Shown in pieces: positions 22,506-33,500 of a DNA stretch of 64,000 nucleotides. Below the pieces are notes generated by a model. The model was not told where the DNA came from. It was given only the letters and a program-made list of their open reading frames with translations, and did no database searches. Source of the DNA: Diaporthe sp. PMI_573 (taxonomy: Eukaryota; Ascomycota; Sordariomycetes; Diaporthales; Diaporthaceae); NCBI GenBank assembly GCA_021399435.1, contig JAJTUP010000065.1:124001-188000 (forward strand), read 5' to 3'. A program made the translations under genes and the position numbers. Each line of letters starts with the position of its first letter. Positions within the stretch are counted from its first letter, which is position 1.

Positions 22506-23137
22506 TTATGAGACGTAGGGCCTTCTGGGTTCGGAATCAGTTGTCTTAATTTGCAGACTTTCAAATAATCGTCTTGTTTCTGCTGCTAGATCCGTCAACC
22601 TCTGCATGGCATCAATTATGCTTTGGTCTGGCTTATTCCCGATGAAATCCTGCGGTCGTACGGGACTGGAAGCTTGATGCCTTGTAGTGTTCTGCACCTG
22701 GATAGTTGTACATAGAGGCTGGTAAAGTCGCATTTCAAAGGCTGACCATTCGTCATACGGTTTCCTCGCAGCTCCAAGAGCACGTCCTCAAACGTCTTGC
22801 CTTGAGCTTTATAGTCAGTAAGGACAAAGGCCGGGACAACTGGCAATCCCCGCCGTGAGCATCTTCCCCACAGGAACCTGTAGGGAGTTGGCTGGGTCGA
22901 GGGTATGCGTGATGGGTCGGATGAGCACGGTACCCGTTGGGAGGGCTGGAATCGCTAAGTCCTTTGTTTCTTGTGACTCTAACAATATGCCCAGTGGCGG
23001 GTCAAAGTGGATGGTAACGTCGTCCGCAAGATGGTAGCCCGGGGATTTCGGATCGGGAATGACGTCCGCGGCGGTAAACTCGGCCCCATTCACAACTTTC
23101 AAGCCGGTGTATGTATTTTTGTTGACCACTACACTGT
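22506..23137 (-). pseudogene. PIF1-like helicase C-terminal fragment, multiply frameshifted
   Basis: On the minus strand the sequence reads in three successive frames. First is NKNTYTGLKVVNGAEF..PLGILLESQETKDLAIPALP (about 23135-22860), then RRGLPVVPAFVLTDYKAQGKTFEDVLLELRG..CDFTSLYVQLSRCRTLQGI (about 22860-22690), then RPQDFIGNKPDQSIIDAMQ (about 22675-22510). This resembles the C-terminal, RecD-like end of PIF1-type helicases as found in fungal mobile or repeated helicase genes. It is a different sequence from the Helitron helicase at 24309. Walker motifs are absent. Two frameshifts and loss of the N-terminus make it a relic. It joins the TPR repeat array at about 23137 without a gap. Confidence 0.65.
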
Positions 23138-23738
23138 CTCCATCACTGGCACTTCCAGCTCTTCGGCCTCCTTCCATCGCCCTTGATTCCTGTATGTCAA
23201 TGCCAGGTTAGCCCTGCTGGTCAGCGTATCTGGATGCTCCTCCCCAAGTATCCTCAAGCACATCTGGAAATTTTTCACTTGCAGCTCTTCGGCCTCCTTC
23301 CATCGCCTTTGATTCCTGTATGTCGATGCCAGGTTGGCCATGCCGGACAGCGTGTGTGGATGCTCCCCCCCTAGCACCCTCTTTCTCGTCTCCATTACTG
23401 GCACTTCTAGCTCTTCGGCCTCCTTCCATCGCCCTTGATACCTGTATGTCAATGCCAGGTTGGCCATGCCGGACAGCGTGTGTGGATGCTCCCCCCCTAG
23501 CACCCTCTTTCTCGTCTCCATCACTGGCACTTCTAGCTCTTCGGCCTCCTTCCATCGCCCTTGATACCTGTATGTCGATGCCAGGTTGGCCATGCCGGCC
23601 AGCGTGTGTGGATGCTCCCCCCCTAGCACCCTCTTTCTCGTCTCCATCACTGGCACTTCTAGCTCTTCGGCCTCCTTCCATCGCCCTTGATACCTGTATG
23701 TCGATGCCAGGTTGGCCATGCCGGCCAGCGTGTGTGGA
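23138..23738 (-). pseudogene. TPR (kinesin-light-chain type) repeat array, 3' part of a Helitron-split gene
   Basis: Four full 42-residue TPR units and part of a fifth, with consensus MANLASTYRYQGRWKEAEEL and then EVPVMETRKRVLGGEHPHTL. The first units are almost identical at DNA level (126-bp period); the fourth is more diverged (VKNFQMCLRILGEEHPDTL). Such arrays form superhelical protein-binding surfaces and are common in fungal NLR-like and related proteins. The frame enters from the Helitron edge at 23738, exactly at EHP/HTL, and fits the frame of 38107-37348. At about 23137 the array stops inside VPVMET and runs into a decayed helicase piece, so the natural C-terminus is missing. Confidence 0.85.
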
Positions 23739-23768
23739 CTAGGTATGTGGTGCCCGCAAAGCGGGCAC
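23739..23768 (-). other. Helitron 3' terminus: hairpin plus CTAG
   Basis: On the minus strand GTGCCCGC-TTT-GCGGGCAC (23768-23750) forms an 8-bp stem with a 3-base loop, followed by CACATAC and the terminal CTAG (23742-23739). This is the termination structure expected of a Helitron and fixes the end to the base. Confidence 0.95.
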
Positions 23769-24060
23769 GCTGCTTTGTTGCGGCCGTTGAGAGCGGTCGT
23801 GCTCTTCTTTGTCTTTGAGGGGTGTGTGAATAGGATTGACCAAGTGCCCGAACTGGGTCACCGATCTCTATGATGATTGGTTTCTCATTAACTACCGTAG
23901 TGGGTGGTGGTGAACTGAGATCATACAGGGGACGCAAAACCGGGGCCGGTTTACCCTCAGGAGCCTTGAGGAACGCTTGAGTGCTGAGGTCCAGGGTTAG
24001 ACGGTTCTGCATGTCCGGCACCACTTTTGCAGCTGATTCGAGACCGTTTTGGCAAGGCAT
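23739..24060 (-). CDS. small hypothetical ORF near the Helitron 3' end
   Basis: Open frame from ATG 24060 (MPCQNGLESAAKVVPDMQNR) of about 107 codons up to the Helitron edge; it stays open into the flanking TPR gene. No family is recognised. It lies downstream of the Rep-helicase gene and could be a captured host fragment or chance. Confidence 0.2.
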
Positions 24061-24308
24061 CGGAAAGTACCGTGCGGACTTTGATGATCCGATATACCAG
24101 CGCTATATGTAGGTGAGCTCGAGCTGGTTTTATCCTATATTCTATCATGTAGTCATCCTGCAGGAAGTTAAAGTAACCGTCCAGAAACCCTCTCTCGCGA
24201 TCTTGTCTCCTTAGATTGCTCGACTGGAAAACCCGGCTGTGATTTGAGGACTGGCCCTAAGAGGCCAGAAATAGATATAGAAATAGATATACAATATGTG
24301 CCATTCGC

Positions 24309-27300
24309 TTAATTGATAAGTGATGACGACGGCCTCTTTGGCGTTACGTTTTCATGTAGTAAAACCTCTGGAAATACGATATTTTGACAGTGTGCTGCCC
24401 TCTCCTGGGGCATAAGAATAAAGAGATTACGGACGTCCGTTACTCGAGACATCGCGACGTAGAACTGGCCATGAGTAAATACAGGCATCCGCAAATCCAC
24501 ACCGATGCGGCCAAGGGATTGTCCTTGGGATTTATTGATGGTTATAGCAAAGCAGAGCCGGAAAGGAAACTGGAAGCGGGCGATAATGTAAGGGAAGTCG
24601 TTTATCGTGGTGAACAGCTTGATCTTGGGTATGTAAGCGGTCTGGCCTTGGAAATCTCCGGTGAGGATACGGGCTTGGACGACAGCCCTTCCAAGAGAGA
24701 GGACAACCAGTCGTGTCCCGTTGCAGAGGCCTCGTTCTGGAAAAAGGTTCCGCAGTAGTATAATAGGGCAGCCTATCTTTAACTCTAGTCGAGAGGGAGG
24801 GATAGAGGAGAAGTTGAGATTAGCTAGATATTCAGGGGGTAGTGGAGGGGCGGGCTGCTGCTCGCAGTCCTCGACAACGTTGGTAGCTGGATAGATATAA
24901 GCCCGTCCAGGCATGTTTTGTATGGCAAAAGCGTTAATATCTCCCACGGCTGCATTCCGGGCAGATAGAATGGAACGGTCCGCGAAGAGGTCCGGCTCGA
25001 ATGGTGCTCGGGCTAGCAGATCCAGTGGATAGATTTGGTCACACAACGCCGGTAGTGAGGATACGTGACCGATATCAGGAAGTGGTTCGAGAGAGCCGTG
25101 GAAGGCAGGTCTGTACGATAAGTCGTGTAGCCACTGGATAAATCGTCGGTTCTCGGGGCCCGCGTCCTCGATCCTCATATTCTCGGTAAGATGACGGATG
25201 GAGATACGCGACCATAGTGTTGATGTCTGTAGAGTCGCTCTAACTAAGTCTTCTCTGCGGCCGTGGCGGACCACGGGTATAATTTGGGCAAAATCGCCAC
25301 CGAACACTGTTGGAATGCCCCCGAATAGAGAGTCGACATCACATATGTCTCGCAGGGTCCTATCGACAGCTTCGAAGCAGTGCTTGTGTTGCATGGGCAC
25401 CTCATCCCAGATAATGAGTCGAGTCCGGCGAAATAGTTCAGCTTCGGGCGACAGTTTCGAGATAGGGCATATTGACTCTCGTGTGAGGCTGTCGAGGGGG
25501 ATCTTGAAGCGAGAGTGGGCCGTTCTACCACCAGGCAGAAGAAGTGCCGCGATGCCCGATGAAGCGACACAGAGGACGATATGGCCCTGGGATCGGTAAT
25601 GTGCGCAAAGACCTCTGTATAGAAACGTCTTGCCGGAACCGCCGGGCCCTTGTATAAAGAAGTGTGCGTCATGGGGATGGTTCTCCATTGCACCAATGAT
25701 CTCATGAAATATGGCTTGTTGGCTGCGGTTAAATGATGATGCTATCCGCTCCGCACGTTGGCGTTGTTCCTCTCGATCGTAGCTCAGCTCTTTCTGTATC
25801 AGCCGGTTGTCGTCTGATTGCTGCCAGCTATGCTGATATGCGGGGAGGCCAAAGTCAGATATGTGACGGCCGGTATCCTCGATGGCACAGGTAATAAGAT
25901 ACAATCCGTAGTCAATCCATGGCTCCGAAAGCTCCAGGGGCGTGCTGTGGTTCGCAGGCATGCGGCGGGGTAAATCGTCACATATACTGTAGCGGAAATG
26001 TTCCCATAAAGTGGCCGGCTGTGATACATCTCCATGCAAGAGGCATAGAATGAAGAGATCACGAAGACGACGGCCAGTCTGCCAGAGACTTGCTTCTTCG
26101 AAGCACAAGATCCAGTGGCGGTCGTCCTCCAAGAGCCCGGCCGCCACGCACGCTTCACGGAAGGTGCCGTGTGTTACGCCATCTACAGTTCGTAGATCCG
26201 CAAAGGACGTTGCACCAGGAAAGGTAGAGAGCAGGAGTCGCAAATACCACCTTTCACCCGCCTGAGGTGGAACATATAGCATCCGGCCAATCGCCGTCCT
26301 CTGCTGCCTCGGCACCCACTGGCGAGACTTGGCATTAAAGACGTATTTGGTTGGAAAATCAGCATAGAGGGTTTGTCGGGCATCCGTGTGAAGCTCGTTA
26401 TACTTGAAGAAGGCCATAAGCGGGGTGTCGCGCTGTAGGACCGCCTCGAGCTCTTGAGCGTCGGCATCCTCTGGAAAATAGACGGCCTGCTCACGCTCTA
26501 AGTGCACTGGTAAGGCGATGACCGGTGGCCATTCTTCATGAGTCGGGAACTCGAAAATACGCACGATCGCCTCGGCGGGGCTGATGTAGCGGCATTGTAG
26601 GTAGACGTCGATCTCGTCCACAGCACCGTCGCCGCGGGTCGTGATGTTGGCTGTGGCACGGTCCGATCCTTTGTAGATGTACTTGTGTATGTATTTAACA
26701 GCGTGAATGTTGGAGCAGAGCTCGATGTTGATGTGCGCATTGTATTTCCGGGATAAGTATGGGTTGTATGGTATGACCCAGCGGTTGTCGAGCCATACAG
26801 TGTTCTCACCAACTTGTTTCTTGGCACGCTCTCCCGTATCGCGCCGGCGGTAGATTGGATAACCGTCTTCAGGTATTACGGTACTGTCGTTAAACTCCCT
26901 TGGGAATCTCTTAGAACAGCGGGAAACACCTGGGCTAAGCTTCTCCATGCATGGACAGCGGGGATATAGGTCTCCGCAAGGCCCATGAACCATGTGTGAC
27001 TCAACGACAGCCCGTAGCACTCCATCTGGATCCTCCTCCCTGGTCGGTAACTCAGCCCGTATGACCCTGTCCACATTCTCTATATGGCGGAGGCGTGCCT
27101 TAGCCTCACTGCTGAGGAAGAGTAAGATGTGTCGATGAGGGAGGCCACGCTTCTGGAACTCGAGTGTCCAGACTATGGCTCGGAACTCTCCGAATAATCC
27201 TAGCTTCAACTCCTCAATCAAGGCTTCGCTCTTCATCTGGAAGACGCGGCCGACTATGTCCGGTCTGTCACACGCAGCCTGTCCTGGAAGAAGCTCGTCC

Positions 27301-28916
27301 CGAATTTCAGGCCAGTTGGGATTGCAGGTGATCGTAATAAAGTAATCGGGTTTTTGCATGACGCGCACAATAGCCATTGAATTTTGGTAGCAACGATAGT
27401 TAAAGCGGTCTCCGCCTACATGTCCTGCAGGTAGTATAACTCTCCGGCCAAGCTGGCGTGCATCCCCATCGCTGCTGTGCACCCAGTCGTTGATCTGGTG
27501 GTAGAGATCAGCTCGGATCTTGGATTGGTTCCGTCGGAGCCAGCTAAGCTTTAGCTGCTCTGCTGAAGCCCACAAGTCTACAACCAACTGTTGGAAGAGG
27601 CGGCCAAAGGCAAATGGGACTAAGGTTTGATCCGGACGTGGATGTAAGATATAGGCTGCATACATCCGCAAACTTAGCTGTATGCGGCTGCGGCCTTGTT
27701 GTCGATTATCATGGAGCCGTAAACCCCAGTGGAAGCCGCTATCTCCGTTTGGGAAGATTAGTGGGTAGGCGAGTGGCAAATATGCAGCATGTGTCGGGTG
27801 AACGTCGTGCCAGGCGTCGACAGACCCGTCTGGTCGGCGCTCAGCGAGAACAATATTTCTGATTACACTGTCATCTTCCTCATATGGAATCAGGGCGGCC
27901 ACCTCATTCGCTGTAGGAAGATTCTCGCGGCGGCGGTCAGCCCCTTCTTCTACCACCAGACGGAGCTGCGGAGTTAAGGTAACTCGGTTCTGGCCCTCAG
28001 ATGCGAGCAGGCGTTCTCGTGCGGTCAGGTACTTTATTATGTACGGATTATGCTGGTGCAGATACGCCGTTAAATCCGTTAAAAAGCGCCAGTCAAGGCC
28101 TTCACGAGAGTGAAATCGGAGATCTGCAGCATAATTGGGGTCGTAGAAATAGAACTGCGCGAACTGCGGGGGAACGCCGCGGATCTGCTGTAGAGGTCCG
28201 GTTGTGTGGTATAGTATGCCCTGGATCTGGAAGTCTAGAGCACCTCTGGTGTTGCTGAGGCCGTGCGTTGTGGTTGTGCAGTTGACTGAGGTAAATGCGA
28301 AGGCATTGTTGTACTCGCGTATCTTGCGACGGATATCTCGACCTCGGTGGTCTGGGTCGAGCAGCATCTCCTTAAGAAACCGCGGCAGCGGGGTGAAAGG
28401 GGGGAGCGTGAGGTCGCCTCGGAAACAGCAGGTAGTGAAGGTAGGACTCGTACGAGAGGAGCGCTGCAAAAGAGTCAGTAGAGGCTAGGGCAGCGTAGTA
28501 TGGCTTGTATGAACCGTGATCTTCTCATGTAGCCAGTGTAACCCGCTACAGTAAATACATTCTTGAGTCATCGAGCCGTGACTATAGTATAAGACTGTAG
28601 GAGGGCCTTCAATAGGTAGCCATCCAATTGGGTCGGGCGAATCCACACCTTGGAGCTGCGCTATAAGTGGACTGGGGGAGGCGTCGCAAGTGGGAGTTGT
28701 AGAAGGGAAGCGTGCTATATTGGCGAGGTCCTGACCTGTAGCACGACGGTTTGGCCGGTGTCGATGTTTAGAGCGATTAGTCCGCCTCCAATTCAGACAC
28801 GGGTTACAGGTCTTCATGTAAGGGCCATCTGGCTGGCGCCGGGAAAACTCGGTTATGAAACGATTCCTGCGGCAACCAGCACAGTAGCGTAGAGATGCAT
28901 TGTCTACGGTTGACAT
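24309..28916 (-). CDS. Helitron Rep (HUH)-PIF1-like helicase
   Basis: Replication initiator and helicase that drives rolling-circle transposition. It starts at ATG 28916 (MSTVDNASLRYCAGCRRNRF), giving an N-terminal Cys-rich zinc-binding segment. A 51-nt intron (28464-28514, GTTCAT..TTGCAG, branch CTGAC) joins EKIT to RSSRTSPTFTTCC, and the frame then runs to a stop at 24309, about 1,517 residues. The Helitron N-terminal domain is followed by the Rep nuclease with the HUH-type motif FQKRGLPHRHILL and the two-tyrosine motif KYIHKYIYKG. The C-terminal SF1 helicase has Walker A GPGGSGKT, Walker B LIIWDEVP, and late motifs INKSQGQSLGRIG and YVAMSRVTDVRNL. Donor GTTCAT is non-consensus, but the splice restores the conserved CxxC-W..CC segment. 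All motifs and the frame are intact, so the element looks autonomous. Confidence 0.94.
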
Positions 28917-29109
28917 GTGGTAGGTTGAAGGCAGGTTATAAAGTAGTTCAGAAAACAGGCACAGCGCCGCCTCGGGCTGCATATAAGAATACAGAAACGA
29001 CACCTTAGTCGTGATTGCGATCATAAACGCCACGTTGACTAAGAGGTATCGCCAGAATCTGTATTATGACCGGCGGGGCAAACTCTGACACCCCAGGCAG
29101 AGAGAACCA

Positions 29110-29290
29110 CCAGTATAGAAAGTCTAGTGGTAGCCCTGGCGGCGAGAGCTGAAGCGAGCGGGATTATGGTAGTTCAGTGCCAAGCATCTAATATGTGGAA
29201 AAAGCAATGTTCACAACTCGTGACACCAGCCATGGCGTCCGGTTACCCCGCGATGACCACAGATCAAGAAGGTCTAGTAGGTCTGTAAAT
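29110..29290 (+). repeat. direct repeat, copy A
   Basis: Shares TAGTGGTAGCC, AATATGTGGAAAAAG, GTGACACCAGCCA and GGCGTCCGG blocks in the same order with 29574-29765. Differences between the copies appear to be mostly transitions. Confidence 0.75.
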
Positions 29291-29573
29291 ATCGATTTAT
29301 TGCTGGGCAGAGATGAGCACTAACCCATAGAAAGTGTTGGAAGGCAGCACTTCGGGCCCACCGCTCAGGCCCATACGGCGCCCAAGTCAGGGCTGAGCCT
29401 CGCTCAGGCCAGCGTGCATCGAGATCCATGAGGGATTGGCAGGTCAGGTTATAAGATGGGTGGCTAGACGCACTGGAATCACAATGTAGTTAGGCATCGC
29501 AACATAGCACAGAATGTTCAGATCCTGATCTGCCCTCATGCAACCCCTTGCCCAGCATCTTCCCCAGAGACTT

Positions 29574-29765
29574 CCGACAGAAAGTTTAGTGGTAGCCATG
29601 GTGGCTGGAGCTAAAATCGAGCGAGACTGTGGCAGTGTAATGCTAAGCATCCAATATGTGGAAAAAGAAGCAATATTAAGCTTGTGACACCAGCCACGGC
29701 GTCCGGCTACCCCACGACGACCTCAGATAAAGGAGGTCGGGTAGGTCAGTAAGGATAGATTCAAT
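29574..29765 (+). repeat. direct repeat, copy B
   Basis: Partner of 29110-29290 about 465 bp downstream, in the same orientation; ends just upstream of the cargo gene. Confidence 0.75.
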
Positions 29766-30034
29766 GTCGTGCTTCGGTGCTTGTTCATCTGATACCCTCC
29801 AGCTGCGGCGGCTGAGCGATCCAACCGTCTGTACCGAGTGTCTAGAGCCAGTGTATCTAGACACATCATGGCTACTCCCGCTACTTTCCCAGAAACACCC
29901 CTCGTCCGTCAGTCCAACAAGCGCGATGGAGGCATAGTAGGCTCCGAGCTGATCGTCAACTACTGCTCCGACCTTGTGACCTGCGAGATCCTCCCAGCTG
30001 GCCGTAGGTTCACTCACAACGGGAATCTAAAAGC

Positions 30035-30187
30035 TGTTGGAATATTCTAGACTAAGTGTATTATTAATGTATTAATAATAGGGAATATCTTTATCCCTAT
30101 AAGTCGAATATATATAGGGGGCCTCTGGCCCACTTACACGAAGCTAGAATAGTCTGAATAATAAGCACTATCGCATACAATTTAACA
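30035..30187 (+). repeat. Copia 5' LTR
   Basis: Identical over 153 bp to 35526-35678 by eye. It contains a short inverted motif TATTATTAATGTATTAATAATA near its start. Confidence 0.96.
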
Positions 30188-30200
30188 GGTTATGACCTCC
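30188..30200 (+). promoter_or_regulatory. Copia primer-binding site (putative)
   Basis: Directly after the LTR the sequence GGTTATGACC starts with GGTTATGA, complementary to the anticodon-loop side of initiator Met tRNA. This is the primer region used by Copia-type elements that prime from a cleaved half tRNA. The match is short, so the call is tentative. Confidence 0.5.
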
Positions 30201-30500
30201 GGCTGCTCCGAAAGCCCCTGAGCACAGACCATCTGCCCCACTTTTTCAACGCTGCACCCAATCAGAAGAATCTCTAGTCACGTGACACCCTTGACTTACA
30301 CCACCTTCACCAACAAACACTCGACCGTTTCTCAACGAATATTCACCCTATACATACACAAACTATACCATTCGAAAGCCCTTCTTCTACTCTTTATCCT
30401 CCTATTTTCAAATCTCGAAAAGTACTATCCTCCAATTTTTCAAGCCACTACAAATACTACCCTTTTCTATCTTCTTTAAACCTCTCTCAAAAACTCCACT

Positions 30501-33500
30501 ATGGCTACCCCCGATAAGTTTGGTGTTCCAATCCTCTCTGGAGCCGATAACTACGTCTATTGGAGTATTAAACTCCTTGCCTGGATGGAGAGGGATAACG
30601 CTATTTCTGGAAATACAGATTCGCCTTTTACAGGCCTAAATCTTACCCAGAATAAGCGTGCTATCAGCAATATTAAGCTGATGTGCGGGCCTGGTCCTAT
30701 TATGTTTATAAAGGACCTTAATAGTGCCCAAGAAGCCTGGGAAGCTTTAAAAGCCCACTATAACCCTTCTGGTTTTACTAGCCAGTTTCTCGTCTGCCGA
30801 GAGTTTTTCAACACTCGACTTGAAGACTTTGAGTCTATGGAAGCCTATATAACTAAAATAAAGCTTCTTCTCGAAGAGCTGAAAAGAAACAAAATAGAGC
30901 TTCCAAAACAAGTCACTATAAGCTGGGTTTTAAATAGCCTAGATGACGAGTATTCTGGATTTATTCAGAATATAACCCAGTCTCTCAGACAAGACCCAGA
31001 GGCATATACACTAGAATCTCTCTTCACAAGTCTATTAGACGAAAGTAGAGGGAAACTAAATAAGCCTTCTGAAAAAGCCCTATATATAAAGGGTAAAAAG
31101 GGAGCTGGAAACTCTACATGCCCTCACTGCAAGCTGAGGGGACATACTCGAGAGAGTTGTTATTTTCTCTTCCCTGAAAAAGCTCCCCAGAGCTGGCGAA
31201 TAAAGAAAAGGGAAAAAGAAAAGAAAAACAACCTCAAGAATCTCTCTCGTGAGAAAAGAGAGAAACTTCAAGAGAAACTACTAGCTGCTCTAGCTAGTAT
31301 TGAGTCTCCAGAAGATTCAAATAGGTCTCCTGAAGAAGAGACTATAAATACAGCTATAGTCGAAGAGCCGAATATACTCGATAACCCAGAAATAATCGAC
31401 TTTTCAAACCTCTCTTTTGAAGCTATGGAACCTATGGAAACAGAGGTAAATAACATATATACCCCATATATATATACAACTATAGCTAATAAATCTACAG
31501 GATATCCAGAACATCTGAATTCTATTCAGAAAAACACTCAGACTGTAGAACTAGCTGTAGATACTGCTGCGAATATAATAAGTTTCTCTGATATAAGACT
31601 CTTTAATAACCTTCGCTCAGTAAATAAACAAGTTAAATGGGGTGATGCTAGCTCTATTCAAGTAAATAAACTAGGAGACTCTATAATAAGATGCCTAGAT
31701 ACAAATACTATAGTCAACCTAGACAATATATACTATATGCCTACGTTAGGGATTAATATTCTAGGCTACAAGACTATTTCCCACTATATAAGACTTGAAT
31801 TAGAAGGAAATACCATAAAACTATACTCAAGAACAACTAATAAGCTTATAACTCGAGGATATCAAAAGAATGGTCTATACCTTATAAGAGTCTCTATAGA
31901 AAAAGAGACCAAAAGGCCTAAATACCAACCTCGAAATATACTTGCCATACAAAAGACTACTGCAAATAACTATAGGCAGAGAGACGAAGCATATAAGTGG
32001 CACTGTCGTTTAGGGCATATAAATCCACAAGCCCTTGAGATATTTCTTCGATCAAACCATATACACACTACTTTAAATAAGTCTATAAAAGACTATATAG
32101 CTAAGTGTGATACCTGCCTTCAGAGCAAATACATAACTAAGGTTAATAAGGAAAGCCTAACTATAAACAAAGTCTACAATATACTCGAAAGAGTTCATAG
32201 TGACATAGGCGGACCACTTAAACCTACATATGATAGATATAAGTACTATATACTGTTTCTTGATAAGCATACTAGATACCTTGAAATAACGCTATTAAGA
32301 AACAAAGACGAGGCACTAGAAGCCTTTGAGAACTATAAAAGCAAGGCTGAAAACAAATACAATAAGAGAATAAAAGAGTTCTTTACAGATAATGGAGGTG
32401 AATATATAAACAAGCGATTCAAAATCCTTGCTGCCAAATATGGCATAGGGCACTATACTACACCCCCATATACAAAAGAGCCCAATGGGCTAATAGAGAG
32501 ACTTAATTTGACTATAATTAATAAAGTCAGAAGCCTCTTATATACTGCAAAACTCCCAATAGACTTATGGGGAGAGGCAATGAAATATGCAGTATACTTA
32601 TACAATATAACACCACATAGAGGGCTAAGCTATAAAAGCCCCTATGAGATGATAAATAAAAGAAAGCCTTATACAAATAACTTAAAGATATGGGGTTCAC
32701 TAGTCTATTTCCAAGATAATAAGGAAAAGACAAAACTTGAACCAAGAAACAAAAAGGGTATTCTTTTAAACACTATACCAGAATCACAAATATACAGGGT
32801 CTGGGATATAAATAATAAAAAGCCGTTACTTGTAAGGGATATTCGAATAATAGAGGGTGAATTTATTCAACCCCAAGAACCAAATAACACCCTTACTAAA
32901 GAAAACGACATATATATACAACCCCCTATAGAACCAGTACCAGAACCAGTACCAGAACAAGTACCAGAAGAGCAAAACCAAGTACAAAATCATAGACAAG
33001 AGTCTCCTCCTATACTTGATGAGATAATAGTCCAGGGAAATCCTGAGGACTACATATATAGTGTACAAGACACACTATTAAACACAATAGCCTCTATACT
33101 AGGAAATATAAATAATAACTTACCAACTATAAAATACTGCTTAACAGCAGCTAATATTGATGAACCAACTAGTATAAGGGATATATTAAAACGCCCAGAT
33201 AAACACCTATGGCTAAGATCTATGGGTGATGAAGATAATAGCTTTCACGAGCAAGAAAGTTATATAATAACCGATTTACCTCCCAACCGTACGGCTTTAG
33301 GGGGGAAGTGGGTATACAAACTAAAATTTATAAGCAACCCTGATATAATAAAGCCTAGTTGGATAGTAAATAATGAGAGAAATCTCAGATATAAGTCCCG
33401 CTGGGTTATTCAGGGCCATAACCAAAAACTAGGCATAGACTATTTAGAAACCTTCTCTACAGTCTGCCGCCCAGAAACATATACACTACTGCTAATAATA

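Larger units (their letters stand above)
28917..29867. other. Helitron spacer between Rep-helicase and cargo gene
   Basis: Divergent intergenic region that should hold the promoters of both the minus-strand Rep-helicase and the plus-strand cargo gene. It contains a direct repeat of about 180 bp (29110-29290 and 29574-29765). No further coding region was seen. Confidence 0.5.

Noticed and set aside
24252..24269. Stem-loop CTGGCC-CTAAGA-GGCCAG as the Helitron 3' hairpin
   Set aside because: No CTRR end at the right distance; the hairpin at 23750-23768 with CTAG and A/T target fits exactly and rejoins the TPR frame.
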